Source of the DNA: Pseudomonas fluorescens
GTDB lineage: Bacteria > Pseudomonadota > Gammaproteobacteria > Pseudomonadales > Pseudomonadaceae
Direction: 5' to 3'
NCBI GenBank assembly: GCA_902825215.1
Contig: LR782234.1
Location: 3,348,001 to 3,412,000, forward strand
DNA: 64,000 nt
In this document: positions 52,984 through 61,462 of the stretch, in pieces
How the letters are laid out: the number at the start of each line of letters is the position of its first letter
Numbering within the stretch: the first letter of the stretch is position 1
Program-made: the position numbers and the translations under genes
Notes under the pieces: generated by a model
The model's database searches: none
Seen by the model: the letters and a program-made list of their open reading frames with translations, nothing else
What the model was told of the DNA's origin: nothing

Positions 52984-53232
52984 GGTTTACGTCCTTACTG
53001 CCGGATCGAAAGCGCCGATTTGCCCTCTGACCGCGCTGGCAGGCTGTTGCGGCGCACTGCGCGCCTGATAAAAAATGATCGTTGTGTCTGTTGTGATCGG
53101 TCGAAACGAACGAAGGTTCGAAGAAATCTTCACGCGCCGGCCGAGGCGCTTGCGATTGAATTTTTAACGCCCATGCCTTCCTAAACGTTGAGTGGCCCGC
53201 AACGGGGCGCACGTCAAAGAGGACTGAAAGCG

Positions 53233-54333
53233 ATGCCAAAAACCCGCGAACAGGCCGCCGATGGCGAGACCACGGCCAACACCGAAGCACTGCTCAAGCG
53301 CCTGCTGATGGCGCGCGGTCCCGGTGGTCAGGAAGACGAGGTGCGGAGCATTTGTCAGGAGCATTTGCAGCGCCATTGCGATGAGACCTGGACCGACCCG
53401 GCGGGCAATGTCATCGGCTTGATCAAGGGCCGGGATACCGCTGCCGGTGCTGTACGCGTCATGGGCCACATGGATGAAATCGCCATGGTGGTCAAACGCG
53501 TCGAACCGGACGGCACCCTGCGCGTGGTGGCGCTGGGCGGTGCCAACCCGGTGAACTTCGGCGTCTGCCCGGTGGATATTCTCGGCGACGAGCAGGTGCT
53601 GCCCGGCGTGCTGTCGTTCGGCTCGATGCACGCGACCACCGGCTCGCCGCAAGGCCAGGACGTACTCAGCGGCGCCGTGCAATGGAAAGACGTGCACGTC
53701 ATCACCCGCCAGGATCCGCAGGCCTTGCAACGCCTGGGCGTGCGTCCCGGCACGCGGGTGGTGCTCAGTCAGCACTGGCGCACGCCGTTTAGCGTCAACG
53801 ATGCGATTGCCGCGCACTTTCTCGATGACCGCGCGCCAGTCGTGGCCATGTTGCAAGCCGTCGAGCAATTGAGCCAGTGGCGCGGCGAGTTGCCCTGTGA
53901 CACTTACTTCGTCTTCACCACCCTCGAAGAAGAAAGCAACGCCGGCGCGATGTACGCCGCCGCGCATTTGCCCGGGGAGACGACCATTGCCGTCGAGGTC
54001 GGTCCGGTGATGAGCGAATACGCGACCCAGTTGAAGGTCGATCCGATCGTCAATACCGGCGACCAGAAGGGTTATTACTCAAGACATGTGGTGACCGCGC
54101 TGGCCACTGCCGCCAAGGATTGCGGCTTTGATCCGCAGTTTGCCTTGCTAGTGGATTTCGCTTCCGATGCCAGTGCGGTGATGAGTTCAGGCATCAGCGC
54201 CCACGCGGGATGCCTGGCGATACCGACCGAAAACACGCATGGCTACGAGCTGGTGGTGGATGGCGCAATCGAAGCGTGCGCCGCCACGCTGGTGCAATAC
54301 CTGAAAAACCTGGCGAGCGACGACGCGGGGTGA
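53233..54333 (+). CDS. M42-family metallopeptidase
   Basis: A 366-residue peptidase with visible metal ligands: His in MGHMDEIA, Asp in VNDAIAAHFLDDRAP, Glu pair in TTLEEESNAG and a late His in PTENTHGYE. M42 enzymes are cobalt/zinc aminopeptidases forming large cytoplasmic assemblies. Some Pseudomonas members accompany the N-acetylglutaminylglutamine amide osmolyte locus; those partner genes are not here. The ATG at 53233 follows GAGGA and is preferred over 53188. It is divergent from the CheB-type gene across 249 bases that hold no other gene I can support. Confidence 0.85.
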   Translation: MPKTREQAADGETTANTEALLKRLLMARGPGGQEDEVRSICQEHLQRHCDETWTDPAGNVIGLIKGRDTAAGAVRVMGHMDEIAMVVKRVEPDGTLRVVALGGANPVNFGVCPVDILGDEQVLPGVLSFGSMHATTGSPQGQDVLSGAVQWKDVHVITRQDPQALQRLGVRPGTRVVLSQHWRTPFSVNDAIAAHFLDDRAPVVAMLQAVEQLSQWRGELPCDTYFVFTTLEEESNAGAMYAAAHLPGETTIAVEVGPVMSEYATQLKVDPIVNTGDQKGYYSRHVVTALATAAKDCGFDPQFALLVDFASDASAVMSSGISAHAGCLAIPTENTHGYELVVDGAIEACAATLVQYLKNLASDDAG

Positions 54334-54368
54334 ACCGGCGAGTCTGTGTGAGGCGCCGGTTCGGCGAT

Positions 54369-55040
54369 TCACCTGAACCGCAGGGTGCGCTGCGACGTGA
54401 GTACATGCTCCAACTGCGGTTCGACAATCGCGCGGTGCACGGCCAGCACCCGCGCCTGCTCCCATTCAAGGTCGGGACTTAACCATGCCAGCGCATCCTG
54501 CGCGGCGAACGCCAGCAACCGCTGGCGTTTCATCTCGACATCTTCATGAGTCACCAATGCCAGCCCTTCACACCCGTTCGCGGCGCCGCCCTGTGCAAGC
54601 GCCGCGAGAAACATGGGGGCTGGCTGGCGCGACGTGGTGTAGGCCAGATTGCGTGAATGCACGGTCATGCCCGTATCCAGAGGCTCGTACCAGCCCTCGA
54701 CGGCGACGAGCATGCGCCCGTCCCGCTTGACCCGGTTGAAGACTTTCGAACGCATCACCAGGTGCAGCGGCAAATGCGTCAGCGGCGCCAACGTGCCGCT
54801 CGACCAGAACGGTGACCAGCCCCAGCGCACCGGCAGACATTCCAGCGTGGTGCCGCGATGACGAATGCCGGTGAGTTGCATGCCGGGTTTGATCAGTTCG
54901 CCTTTCGCGCTCGTCCCGTTGTCGCTCGCGTCGGTGCTTTTTACCGAAACGCCCAACACTTCAATTCGTGAAATCTCCCCTTCGAGAAAGCACGACGCCA
55001 GTTTCTGCGGGGCGGCGTGCTGAACAATGTACTCACACAT
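54369..55040 (-). CDS. Divergent SRAP (YedK/HMCES-like) protein
   Basis: A 223-residue protein of the SOS-response-associated peptidase family. Cys2 follows the initiator Met and would become the N-terminal residue that crosslinks abasic DNA. VRWGWSPFW (71-79) and EGWYEP (115-120, with Glu119 where the family has the catalytic Glu) are clear family marks. The usual NARAE segment reads VMRSK at 95-99, and the HDRMP histidine segment is not recognisable. It may have altered activity. It is encoded alone, on the strand opposite the M42 peptidase. Confidence 0.8.
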   Translation of the reverse strand: MCEYIVQHAAPQKLASCFLEGEISRIEVLGVSVKSTDASDNGTSAKGELIKPGMQLTGIRHRGTTLECLPVRWGWSPFWSSGTLAPLTHLPLHLVMRSKVFNRVKRDGRMLVAVEGWYEPLDTGMTVHSRNLAYTTSRQPAPMFLAALAQGGAANGCEGLALVTHEDVEMKRQRLLAFAAQDALAWLSPDLEWEQARVLAVHRAIVEPQLEHVLTSQRTLRFR

Positions 55041-55088
55041 GCTGAAACTCCTGACAATCGCTCCGATTGCGCAAGCAGGGCCACGCGG

Positions 55089-55346
55089 TCATATCGCCAT
55101 GTCCTCATCCCAGGTCACGGGTTTCGAGGCCCGCCATTGCACGTCGGTTACGCCGAACCGCTCCGCCATCGGTTTGGAAAAACGCTTCAAGGGAGGCCTT
55201 CCGGGCTTGGGGATCGGGGTCAACCCCGCGTCACAACTGGCCCACTGCCAGGCTTCCGCGTTATTCATCAGTTTTGTCCTGATAATGAACGACTTGGGCT
55301 TGCCGTGGAGTCGGTAGTTGATCACATACAATTCTGCTTGGCTCAT
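55089..55346 (-). CDS. Small conserved hypothetical protein (DUF6555-like)
   Basis: An 85-residue protein (opening MSQAELYVINYRLHGKPKSF) that resembles a small family recurrent in Pseudomonas genomes which I believe is DUF6555; the name is from memory. AGGAG lies before the ATG. It is upstream of the SRAP gene in the same direction with a 48-base gap, so co-transcription is possible. No function is known. Confidence 0.7.
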   Translation of the reverse strand: MSQAELYVINYRLHGKPKSFIIRTKLMNNAEAWQWASCDAGLTPIPKPGRPPLKRFSKPMAERFGVTDVQWRASKPVTWDEDMAI

Positions 55347-55379
55347 GAGGCTCTCCTGTTGTTACTAAACAGGGATGTT

Positions 55380-55601
55380 TCACGCGCCGAGAAATTCATA
55401 GAATTTTTGCGGATTGCGATATACGTTTCGCGGCTTAAATAAATAGCTATACAGCCAAAGCAAAGCTGTACAAGCCAACCGTATTATTTTTTTAACAGCA
55501 TGCGAACGACAACTAACTCTGAAGATTAGCTGGAGCTTCCTGAGATAACGTGCGTACACAAACGCGACACCACGCACGCGCCGTCGAATTAACTTGCCCA
55601 T
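55380..55601 (-). CDS. Doubtful small basic protein in an AT-rich stretch
   Basis: A 73-codon frame with a basic N-terminus and one hydrophobic stretch (ACTALLWLYSYLF) ending FKPRNVYRNPQKFYEF then LGA. The terminal sequence looks protein-like, but the ribosome-binding site is poor and no family is recognised. An in-frame start at 55634 is also possible. The surroundings are more AT-rich than the rest of the region. Confidence 0.25.
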   Translation of the reverse strand: MGKLIRRRVRGVAFVYARYLRKLQLIFRVSCRSHAVKKIIRLACTALLWLYSYLFKPRNVYRNPQKFYEFLGA

Positions 55602-55766
55602 TTCAATTTGAGCCCCGCCTGAAGCGGATAACACTGGATTAATGGTACGTCAGTGCAATAACAACTTCGACAAACGAAGCGTTTTTCAGCCGTTTTGCTG
55701 TACAAAAATAACCACGCCTGTGCCAAGGTTGAATGGACCTATCGGGTCGGAACAGGAGTGACGGTG

Positions 55767-55985
55767 ATGGATAACGACGACCAGCAGCAGACTTGTACAA
55801 GATGCAACAGGCCGTACAAAGCCGCATCACAAACGGAACGCTACAAGGCAAGCGTCGGCCATGCCGGGCTTTGCAAGCGCTGCATCAAGGATCAGCAAGA
55901 ACAAGCCATCGATGAAGGCCTGGCGCTTTGCGCGGCGAAAATGATGTTGATTGACCAGCAGTTCAAGCATCCGCCGAAGCGGTGA
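55767..55985 (+). CDS. Small zinc-ribbon-like protein
   Basis: A 72-residue protein with two CX2C pairs (CTRC near residues 9-12 and CKRC near 35-38), suggesting a structural zinc site, followed by a helical charged part (DQQEQAIDEGLALCAAKMML). AGGAG lies eight bases before the ATG at 55767. No family name is recalled. It might bind nucleic acid or protein. It stands alone; a small frame and a good terminator lie downstream on the same strand. Confidence 0.68.
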   Translation: MDNDDQQQTCTRCNRPYKAASQTERYKASVGHAGLCKRCIKDQQEQAIDEGLALCAAKMMLIDQQFKHPPKR

Positions 55986-56118
55986 TTCATTCCTGGCCAC
56001 AGCCTCTGTCTGTTAAGCGCATTTAACTTGCATCGACTTTTAGCGAAACGCTATACAGCTCAGAAAAGTGGCGAATTGATATTAATTTTCCGGCCAGACG
56101 AATACCGATTTGAAAGTG

Positions 56119-56223
56119 ATGACCGTTAATCGGAAGTCCCTGAAGAAAAACCGAAACATCTTCAGCCCTGGAAATCTCAATAGCAGACCTGCCAAAGCGG
56201 GTCGCTCACGAGTACCCTCCTGA
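56119..56223 (+). CDS. Candidate 34-residue basic small protein
   Basis: ATG at 56119 opens 34 codons rich in Arg, Lys, Ser and Asn (beginning MTVNRKSLKKNRN) and stops at 56223, three bases before a strong terminator stem. The ribosome-binding site is weak (TGAAAGTG). It may be a real small protein, or the interval may be the 3' part of a small RNA ending at the terminator. Confidence 0.3.
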   Translation: MTVNRKSLKKNRNIFSPGNLNSRPAKAGRSRVPS

Positions 56224-56225
56224 TT

Positions 56226-56250
56226 GCCCGTACGATGTACGGGCTTTTTT
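56226..56250 (+). terminator. Rho-independent terminator
   Basis: GCCCGTAC (56226-56233) pairs perfectly with GTACGGGC (56237-56244) across a three-base loop, followed by TTTTTT on the plus strand. It ends whatever transcript covers 55767-56226; 55986-56118 holds no gene I can support. Confidence 0.85.
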
Positions 56251-56307
56251 CTCTTTAAACGTTACGTTTTTTATCTGAAGTTTGAGCTCGTCCTATTCCG
56301 ACGATTA

Positions 56308-57081
56308 TTAACATTCGCTCCGTGATAACGCCGTGGCTCGTTGTTCGGCATATAAACGGCAGGCATCGCCAAACGCCCGGAAGATCTTCAGATAATCCGG
56401 ATGCGACAGCACCTGCCACTCAGGATGCCACTGCACGCCCAAAGCAAATCCCTTGCTGCCCTCAACCGACAGCGCCTCGATCAAGCCATCCTCCGCCACC
56501 GCCTCAACACGCAAGCCCTCAGCCACCCGCGCAATGCCCTGAGCGTGCACCGAATTGACTTTGATCACCCCCTCAAGCCCAAGCCCCGCCAGAACGCCAC
56601 CCGGTTGCACCGTCACGTCGTGGGTCTTGGCGTACTGCTCTTCGATAGATTCATCACTGGGCGGCTCGTGCTCCGGGCCAGGCTCATCGAGTTGCTGATG
56701 CAACGTTCCCCCGAAGGCCACATTGAGCTCCTGCAACCCACGACACAAACCGAGCACCGGCAACCCCGCTGCAATCGCCACCCGCAACAACGGCAGCGTC
56801 AGATGATCACGCGCCGGATCATGCTCAGTCCCCGGCGGACTCGGCGGCCCGCCATAATGAAACGGCTCGATATTCGACGGCGCACCGGTGAACAGCAAAC
56901 CATCGATACTGGCGACAATCTGCTCCGGATCAAGCAGATCAGGAAACATCGGCAAAATCAGCGGCAACCCACCGGCCGCACTGGCCACCGCCCGCGAATT
57001 CTTGTCGTCATTCATCTGCACCGCATGCGGACCGATCTTCCAGCAACTGGCCGTGACCGCAATGACAGGTAATCGAGACAT
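56308..57081 (-). CDS. Gamma-glutamyl-gamma-aminobutyrate hydrolase-type class I glutamine amidotransferase
   Basis: A 257-residue PuuD-like hydrolase. The nucleophile Cys lies in LGLCRGLQELNVAFGG and the catalytic His-x-Glu in VQWHPEW. PuuD-type enzymes release GABA from gamma-glutamyl-GABA in polyamine breakdown. No other polyamine genes adjoin it, so the exact substrate remains open. It opens MSRLPVIAVTASCWK, with GGGGG before the ATG. Dispersed repeats occupy the region beyond its start. Confidence 0.88.
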   Translation of the reverse strand: MSRLPVIAVTASCWKIGPHAVQMNDDKNSRAVASAAGGLPLILPMFPDLLDPEQIVASIDGLLFTGAPSNIEPFHYGGPPSPPGTEHDPARDHLTLPLLRVAIAAGLPVLGLCRGLQELNVAFGGTLHQQLDEPGPEHEPPSDESIEEQYAKTHDVTVQPGGVLAGLGLEGVIKVNSVHAQGIARVAEGLRVEAVAEDGLIEALSVEGSKGFALGVQWHPEWQVLSHPDYLKIFRAFGDACRLYAEQRATALSRSEC

Positions 57082-57221
57082 ACACTCCCCCCGGAATTGG
57101 TTGTTGGCGTTTCGCCTGGAATTTTTGAGCTCGGGGTTGGGGTGGGCGTTCAGTTGGTTTTATGGGCGCGGTCAATCTGGGTTGCCTGCCTGAAAATCAA
57201 AAGATCAAGGTCAAGACCAAA

Positions 57222-57372
57222 AGCCCCTCACCCTAGCCCTCTCCCGGAGGGAGAGGGAACTGACCGCGGTGGATGCGAGGGCTGCGCCGACTCCAAATAC
57301 CGAGTCGTACACACAATTTGAAAAGCCCAAAGATCGGCTCCCTCTCCAGGGGGAGAGGGCTGGGGTGAGGGA
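57222..57372. repeat. Inverted pair of the AGCCCCTCACCCT dispersed repeat
   Basis: One copy (57222-57264) reads AGCCCCTCACCCTAGCCCTC then a CCCGGAGGGAGAGGG hairpin. The opposite-strand copy at about 57339-57372 ends CTGGGGTGAGGG. Between them are 75 bases without a gene. A diverged copy lies at 46124-46164. This is a familiar intergenic repeat of fluorescent Pseudomonas. Confidence 0.75.
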
Positions 57373-57419
57373 CGAATCCACCGCGAATCTCAAGTCGTGC
57401 GCCGCTTCTCACCACTCAA

Positions 57420-57705
57420 TAGGCCGAGTGTCAGCTCGCCTGCTTTTGATCTTGATCCACCGGCGACGTCGGAAGGCTGAGCGCAGGGATTGATCCGGGC
57501 GTGGGAGCGCAGCGACCGTCTGGCGCAGCCAGACACAGCGGAAGGAGGTGCAGCGAAGCAAACCGTAGCCGCTGCGCCCGGATCGATCCCGGAGCGAAGG
57601 GACCCGAGCCTGCGAGGGCCGAACGCAGGAGCAAAGCCTTTTGGTTCCTTTTTGGCGTCTGAAAAAGGGACTCGCCGTAAGGGCGAAACCGCCAGCCGCA
57701 GCCCC
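57420..57705. repeat. Second dispersed intergenic repeat, falsely coding-looking
   Basis: The stretch from GTGTCAGCTCGCCTGC through GGGAGCGCAGCGACCG to CTTTTTGGCGTCTGAAAAAG resembles a long repeat common between genes in this genus. It is open in several frames and often mis-annotated as protein. Its in-frame continuity with the SRPBCC gene downstream is accidental; the real start of that gene is at 57820. Confidence 0.6.
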
Positions 57706-57819
57706 CGAAGCAACGGATATGCCCTCAAAAATACCTTTCATCCCCACACCGACAAACCCAGTGGAACCGCAAACGCCGGCATTTCTTCTATCGCAAACAC
57801 ACCGATGGAGAACCGCAAC

Positions 57820-58653
57820 ATGACCGACCATCCACTAATAGCCACCCACACAAAAAACGACACCGGCCAGAGCGGCGCAATGAGCAGCGCCGAACGCGCC
57901 CTGTCCCTCACCGCCGGCGGCGCCCTGCTCTTGCACGGCTGGCGCACCGGCGGCCTGACCGGCGCACTGGAAATCGTCGCCGGCGCATACGGCGTGTGGC
58001 GCGGCGCCGCCGGCCACTGCCGTTTGAAACAGGCCCTCACCCCTACCCCGTTCGAACAACAATTCAGCCGCGAACACCACTGGCCGATCAGCGAAGCGAT
58101 CACCCGCAGCGTAACGATCAACCGCCCGCTGGAAGAAGTCCGCGACTTCATCGCCCGCGTCGAAAACATCGGGCCGCTGCTGCGCTGGGTCGACAGCGTC
58201 GAACAACTCAGCCCCGACACCACCTGCTGGACCCTCCGCGCCCCAGCCGGGCGCAAGCTGCAAACCACGCTGATTCGCCAGCCCGCCGAAGACCCGAACA
58301 CCCTGCACTGGCAGACCCCGGATCAATCCAGTTGGCAACACGATATTTCCCTGTCCTTGACCTCCGCCCCCGCCAACCGCGGCACCCAGGTCAAAGCGGT
58401 AGTTGTGTGCAAACCGGCGATGGGCAAACTCGGTTACGCCTTCGCCCGCGCAATCAGCCTGTTCAGCGACAAGGCGTTGCTCAACGGCCTGCAAGCCGTG
58501 AAGCAGCAAATGGAAACCGGCGAAGTCAGCAACAACCGCATGCGCCCCGAAGGCGACGATGATTTCTTTTATGTCCACGGCGACAGCGGCCATGCCGCGG
58601 CCAGCCAGCCACCGGTGAAAACCGGTGTGGCGATTGAAGGGGGGATTCACTGA
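57820..58653 (+). CDS. SRPBCC-fold (polyketide cyclase/START-like) protein
   Basis: A 277-residue protein. Residues 20-65 contain two Gly/Ala-rich hydrophobic stretches (ALSLTAGGALLLHGWRTGGL and ALEIVAGAYGVWRGAAGH), probably membrane-associated. From about 88 to 225 there is an SRPBCC ligand-binding domain (ITRSVTINRPLEEVRDFIAR start) of the cyclase/dehydrase type. The acidic tail may be disordered. The start at 57820 has GGAG nine bases upstream; 57805 is an alternative. Its TGA overlaps the ATG of the zinc alcohol dehydrogenase by one base, so they are co-translated and probably act in one process. Ligand unknown. Confidence 0.85.
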   Translation: MTDHPLIATHTKNDTGQSGAMSSAERALSLTAGGALLLHGWRTGGLTGALEIVAGAYGVWRGAAGHCRLKQALTPTPFEQQFSREHHWPISEAITRSVTINRPLEEVRDFIARVENIGPLLRWVDSVEQLSPDTTCWTLRAPAGRKLQTTLIRQPAEDPNTLHWQTPDQSSWQHDISLSLTSAPANRGTQVKAVVVCKPAMGKLGYAFARAISLFSDKALLNGLQAVKQQMETGEVSNNRMRPEGDDDFFYVHGDSGHAAASQPPVKTGVAIEGGIH

Positions 58654-59822
58654 TGCGCGCACTCACCTGGCAAGCACCCAACCATCTGCAAGTCGACAAC
58701 GTCCCCGATCCGTCGATCCTCAACCCGCGCGACGCGATCATCCGCGTCACAATGTCCTCGGTCTGCGGCTCCGATCTGCACCTGCTCGGCGGTTACGTCC
58801 CAGCGATGAAACCGGGCGATATCATCGGCCATGAGTTCATGGGCGAGATCGTTGAGGTCGGCCCCGGCGTCAATGGTCTGCGCAAGGGCGACAAGGTCAT
58901 CACCATTTCGATCATCGGCTGCGGCAATTGCGAGCCGTGTCAGCGCAGCGATTTTTCCTGCTGCGACAACTCCAATCCCAACCCGTCGATGACCGACCTC
59001 GCCTACGGCCAACCGTGCTGCGGGATCATCGGCTACAGCCACGCGTTCGGCGGCTACCCCGGCAGCCACGCCACCTACGTGCGCGTGCCCTACGCCGACG
59101 TCAACCTGTTCAAGGTGCCCGAAGGCGTGCGCGACGAGCAGGCGTTGTTCGTCTCCGATGCCGCGCCCACCGGTTACTTCGCCGCAGACAACGCCGACAT
59201 ACAGCCGGGCGAAACCGTGGCGGTCTGGGGCTGTGGCGGCGTCGGGCTCATGGCGATCTGCAGTGCTTATCTGCTCGGCGCCGAACGGGTCATTGCGATC
59301 GATCGTTACCCCGAGCGACTGCGCCTGGCCGAAGAACGCTGCAACGCCATTCCGATCAATTACGAGCAGACCAACGTTCACGAAGCGCTGCTGGAACTGA
59401 CCGGCGGACGCGGGCCGGACCGCTGCATCGACTGCGTCGGCATGGAAGCCCACGGCACGGAAATCGACTACGCCTACGACAAGACCAAACAGATGCTGCG
59501 CCTGCACACCGAACGCGGCACCGTGCTGCGTCAGGCCATTCGCGCCTGTCGCAAGGGCGGCACGGTGTCGGTGGTCGGGGTGTATGGCGGCTTGCTGGAC
59601 AAATTCCCGATGGGCGCGATCGTCAACAAGGCACTGACGGTGCGCTCCGGGCAACAACCGGGGCAACGCTACGCACCGACGTTATTCGAGCACATCCAGA
59701 AAGGCGAACTCGACCCGTCATGGCTGCTGACGCATCCGATGAGCCTGGAGGACGGCGCCGAAGGTTATCGAATGTTCAAGGAGAAAACCGATCAGTGCAT
59801 CCGCGCCGTGTTCAAGCCGTGA
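58653..59822 (+). CDS. Zinc-dependent alcohol dehydrogenase (formaldehyde/threonine dehydrogenase-like)
   Basis: A 389-residue medium-chain dehydrogenase. Catalytic zinc ligands lie in CGSDLHLLGG and GHEFMGEIVEVG. The structural-zinc cysteines are in GCGNCEPCQRSDFSCCDN, and the cofactor loop is WGCGGVGLMA. The length and the long loop before RQAIRACRKGG resemble glutathione-independent formaldehyde dehydrogenase relatives. It oxidises an unknown alcohol or aldehyde adduct with NAD(P). AAGGGGGG precedes the start, which overlaps the SRPBCC stop by one base. A perfect 15-pair terminator stem follows. Confidence 0.9.
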   Translation: MRALTWQAPNHLQVDNVPDPSILNPRDAIIRVTMSSVCGSDLHLLGGYVPAMKPGDIIGHEFMGEIVEVGPGVNGLRKGDKVITISIIGCGNCEPCQRSDFSCCDNSNPNPSMTDLAYGQPCCGIIGYSHAFGGYPGSHATYVRVPYADVNLFKVPEGVRDEQALFVSDAAPTGYFAADNADIQPGETVAVWGCGGVGLMAICSAYLLGAERVIAIDRYPERLRLAEERCNAIPINYEQTNVHEALLELTGGRGPDRCIDCVGMEAHGTEIDYAYDKTKQMLRLHTERGTVLRQAIRACRKGGTVSVVGVYGGLLDKFPMGAIVNKALTVRSGQQPGQRYAPTLFEHIQKGELDPSWLLTHPMSLEDGAEGYRMFKEKTDQCIRAVFKP

Positions 59823-59831
59823 AGCTTGCAA

Positions 59832-59864
59832 CGCCGCTGACGCCGGTTGCCGGCGTCAGCGGCG
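59832..59864. terminator. Perfect 15-pair terminator stem between convergent genes
   Basis: CGCCGCTGACGCCGG (59832-59846), loop TTG, and CCGGCGTCAGCGGCG (59850-59864). No long T tract follows on the plus strand. It lies between the dehydrogenase stop and the stop of the small minus-strand gene, so it probably serves both. Confidence 0.75.
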
Positions 59865-59867
59865 CTG

Positions 59868-60182
59868 TCATTCATTCTCATGGCCGTGCGCGTCGGCACA
59901 GGACAATCGCCCCGACTCGCCGCCGGCGATGCGTTCTGCCTGATCGATACCGCGCTTGAGCGCGTCCTCGACTTCCCATTCGATACCGGGCAGTTTTCTG
60001 ATTCGCTCGTAGGCGCATTCGCCGGTCGCCGTGTAGACGCTGATGAACATTTCCACGTCGCCGTCATCCGCCTCGCGTGCCCGTACCTCGATGTGACAGC
60101 CGTTTTCAACTTCTTCCGTATGGCACTTTTCCGCCCTCTGCGTGGCCTTCCATTTGTTGTAGGTTTCGCCGCGTTTGAACAT
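59868..60182 (-). CDS. Small conserved hypothetical protein
   Basis: A 104-residue, acidic, soluble protein (opening MFKRGETYNKWKATQRAEKC) with mixed helix and strand character and three cysteines. CAGGAG precedes the ATG. The length and composition suggest a small cytoplasmic protein. I recall no domain name. It stands alone between the dehydrogenase terminator and the cyo leader region. Confidence 0.65.
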   Translation of the reverse strand: MFKRGETYNKWKATQRAEKCHTEEVENGCHIEVRAREADDGDVEMFISVYTATGECAYERIRKLPGIEWEVEDALKRGIDQAERIAGGESGRLSCADAHGHENE

Positions 60183-60530
60183 GTCGTACTCCTGATCTGA
60201 AACCGCTCATTGCAAATGACCCAAGCTGTCGCTGGATGATTCCCAATTTGCCAAAGGTCATTTCCAGCATAGTCCGCCAGTTCCTCTCCGCCGTTTCGCT
60301 AGTTCAACCGTTCGTCAGGTTCAGTAACATTTTGTCAAACCAATGCCCAAGGGCTTATTCAAAAAATCGTGGCTCACATGAACCACCGCAAACAACCGCC
60401 TGCACATTTAACCAGGCAACTTCGCTGCGCGTTTAAACAAGCACAGCGGTATTACCTCAACCGATTGTTTACATCAGGTGCGTCGCAGTTCCGCCACAGG
60501 ACGAGGGTCGGCGTTTATACAGGAGCATGT
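60183..60530 (+). promoter_or_regulatory. Leader region of the cyo operon with a candidate promoter
   Basis: No gene is supported in these 348 bases. TTGTCA (60332-60337) and TTATTC (60355-60360), 17 bases apart, could be the -35 and -10 elements, leaving a leader of about 165 bases. No ANR-type TTGAT-N4-ATCAA box was found. In-frame codons upstream of cyoA are open from 60369, but the lipoprotein signal supports the start at 60531. Confidence 0.3.
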
Positions 60531-61460
60531 ATGAAGCGAATCATTGGGTATGGCCTGACCTATCTCGCTACCAGCGTTCTTCTCGCCGGTTGCAACTTGA
60601 TCGTGTTCAACCCCAAGGGCCAGGTGGCCAAGGATGAACGCGACCTGATCATTCTCGCGACCGGCCTGATGCTGTTGGTGGTCATTCCGGTCATCGTCAT
60701 GATGTTTCTGTTTGCTTGGCGCTATCGAGCCACCAATAAAAAAGCCCGGTACTCGCCGCGCTGGGCCAGCTCGCACAAGATCGAAGCCGTGGTCTGGGGC
60801 GTGCCGTTCCTGATCATCTGCGTGCTCGGCTGGGTCACCTGGGAAACCACGCACGCGCTGGACCCTTATCGACCACTCGACTCCGATGTCCCGCCGGTGA
60901 ACGTGCAGGTCGTCGCGACGGACTGGAAATGGCTGTTCATCTATCCCGATCTGGGGATCGCCTCGGTGAACGAACTTGCCGTTCCAGTGAATACGCCGGT
61001 CAACTTCACCATCACTTCCGACGCCGCGATGACTTCCTTCTTTATTCCCGCCCTCGGCGGGCAGATATATGCCATGGCGGGCATGCAAACCAAGTTGCAT
61101 TTGATCGCCAATGAAGCCGGCCAATATCGCGGCATTGCCGCCAACTATAACGGCCGCGGCTTCTCCGACATGCACTTCAGCACCCTGGCGTTGAATGGCG
61201 CTGACTATGACGCGTGGTTGAACAAGGTCAGGAACACGCCTCAGCAACTTGATCAGAACAGTTATGCCGAACTGGCGAAGCCTACGGTTGCGCACCCGAT
61301 TACTTATTACTCGAAAGTTCAGGAGCGACTGTTCCTGGATATCGTCGACAAGTACGAAGGCATGAACAAGGCACCACGCCCAAAGGGTAGCCAGGTGCAA
61401 CGCAACAGCGACGACAAGCGCGTCGATCAACAACCGAGTCTGCTGGCCGAGGAGCGTTAA
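60531..61460 (+). CDS. cyoA: Cytochrome bo3 ubiquinol oxidase subunit II
   Basis: A 309-residue lipoprotein subunit. The signal ends at LLAGC (Cys20). Two membrane helices follow (about 38-61 and 84-104), then a periplasmic cupredoxin-like domain opening [20 protein letters not shown]. As in quinol oxidases the copper-A ligands of cytochrome c oxidases are absent (no Cys pair in the domain), which supports CyoA over CoxB. It is part of the terminal oxidase that reduces oxygen with ubiquinol and pumps protons. AGGAG precedes the ATG. cyoB starts two bases after its stop. Confidence 0.95.
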   Translation: MKRIIGYGLTYLATSVLLAGCNLIVFNPKGQVAKDERDLIILATGLMLLVVIPVIVMMFLFAWRYRATNKKARYSPRWASSHKIEAVVWGVPFLIICVLGWVTWETTHALDPYRPLDSDVPPVNVQVVATDWKWLFIYPDLGIASVNELAVPVNTPVNFTITSDAAMTSFFIPALGGQIYAMAGMQTKLHLIANEAGQYRGIAANYNGRGFSDMHFSTLALNGADYDAWLNKVRNTPQQLDQNSYAELAKPTVAHPITYYSKVQERLFLDIVDKYEGMNKAPRPKGSQVQRNSDDKRVDQQPSLLAEER

Positions 61461-61462
61461 CA

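Noticed and set aside
57490..57819. N-terminal extension of the SRPBCC gene
   Set aside because: The added sequence is a dispersed intergenic repeat, and a ribosome-binding site supports the start at 57820.
60440..60500. ANR/FNR-type site before cyoA
   Set aside because: TTGTTTACATCAGG lacks the required TTGAT and ATCAA halves.
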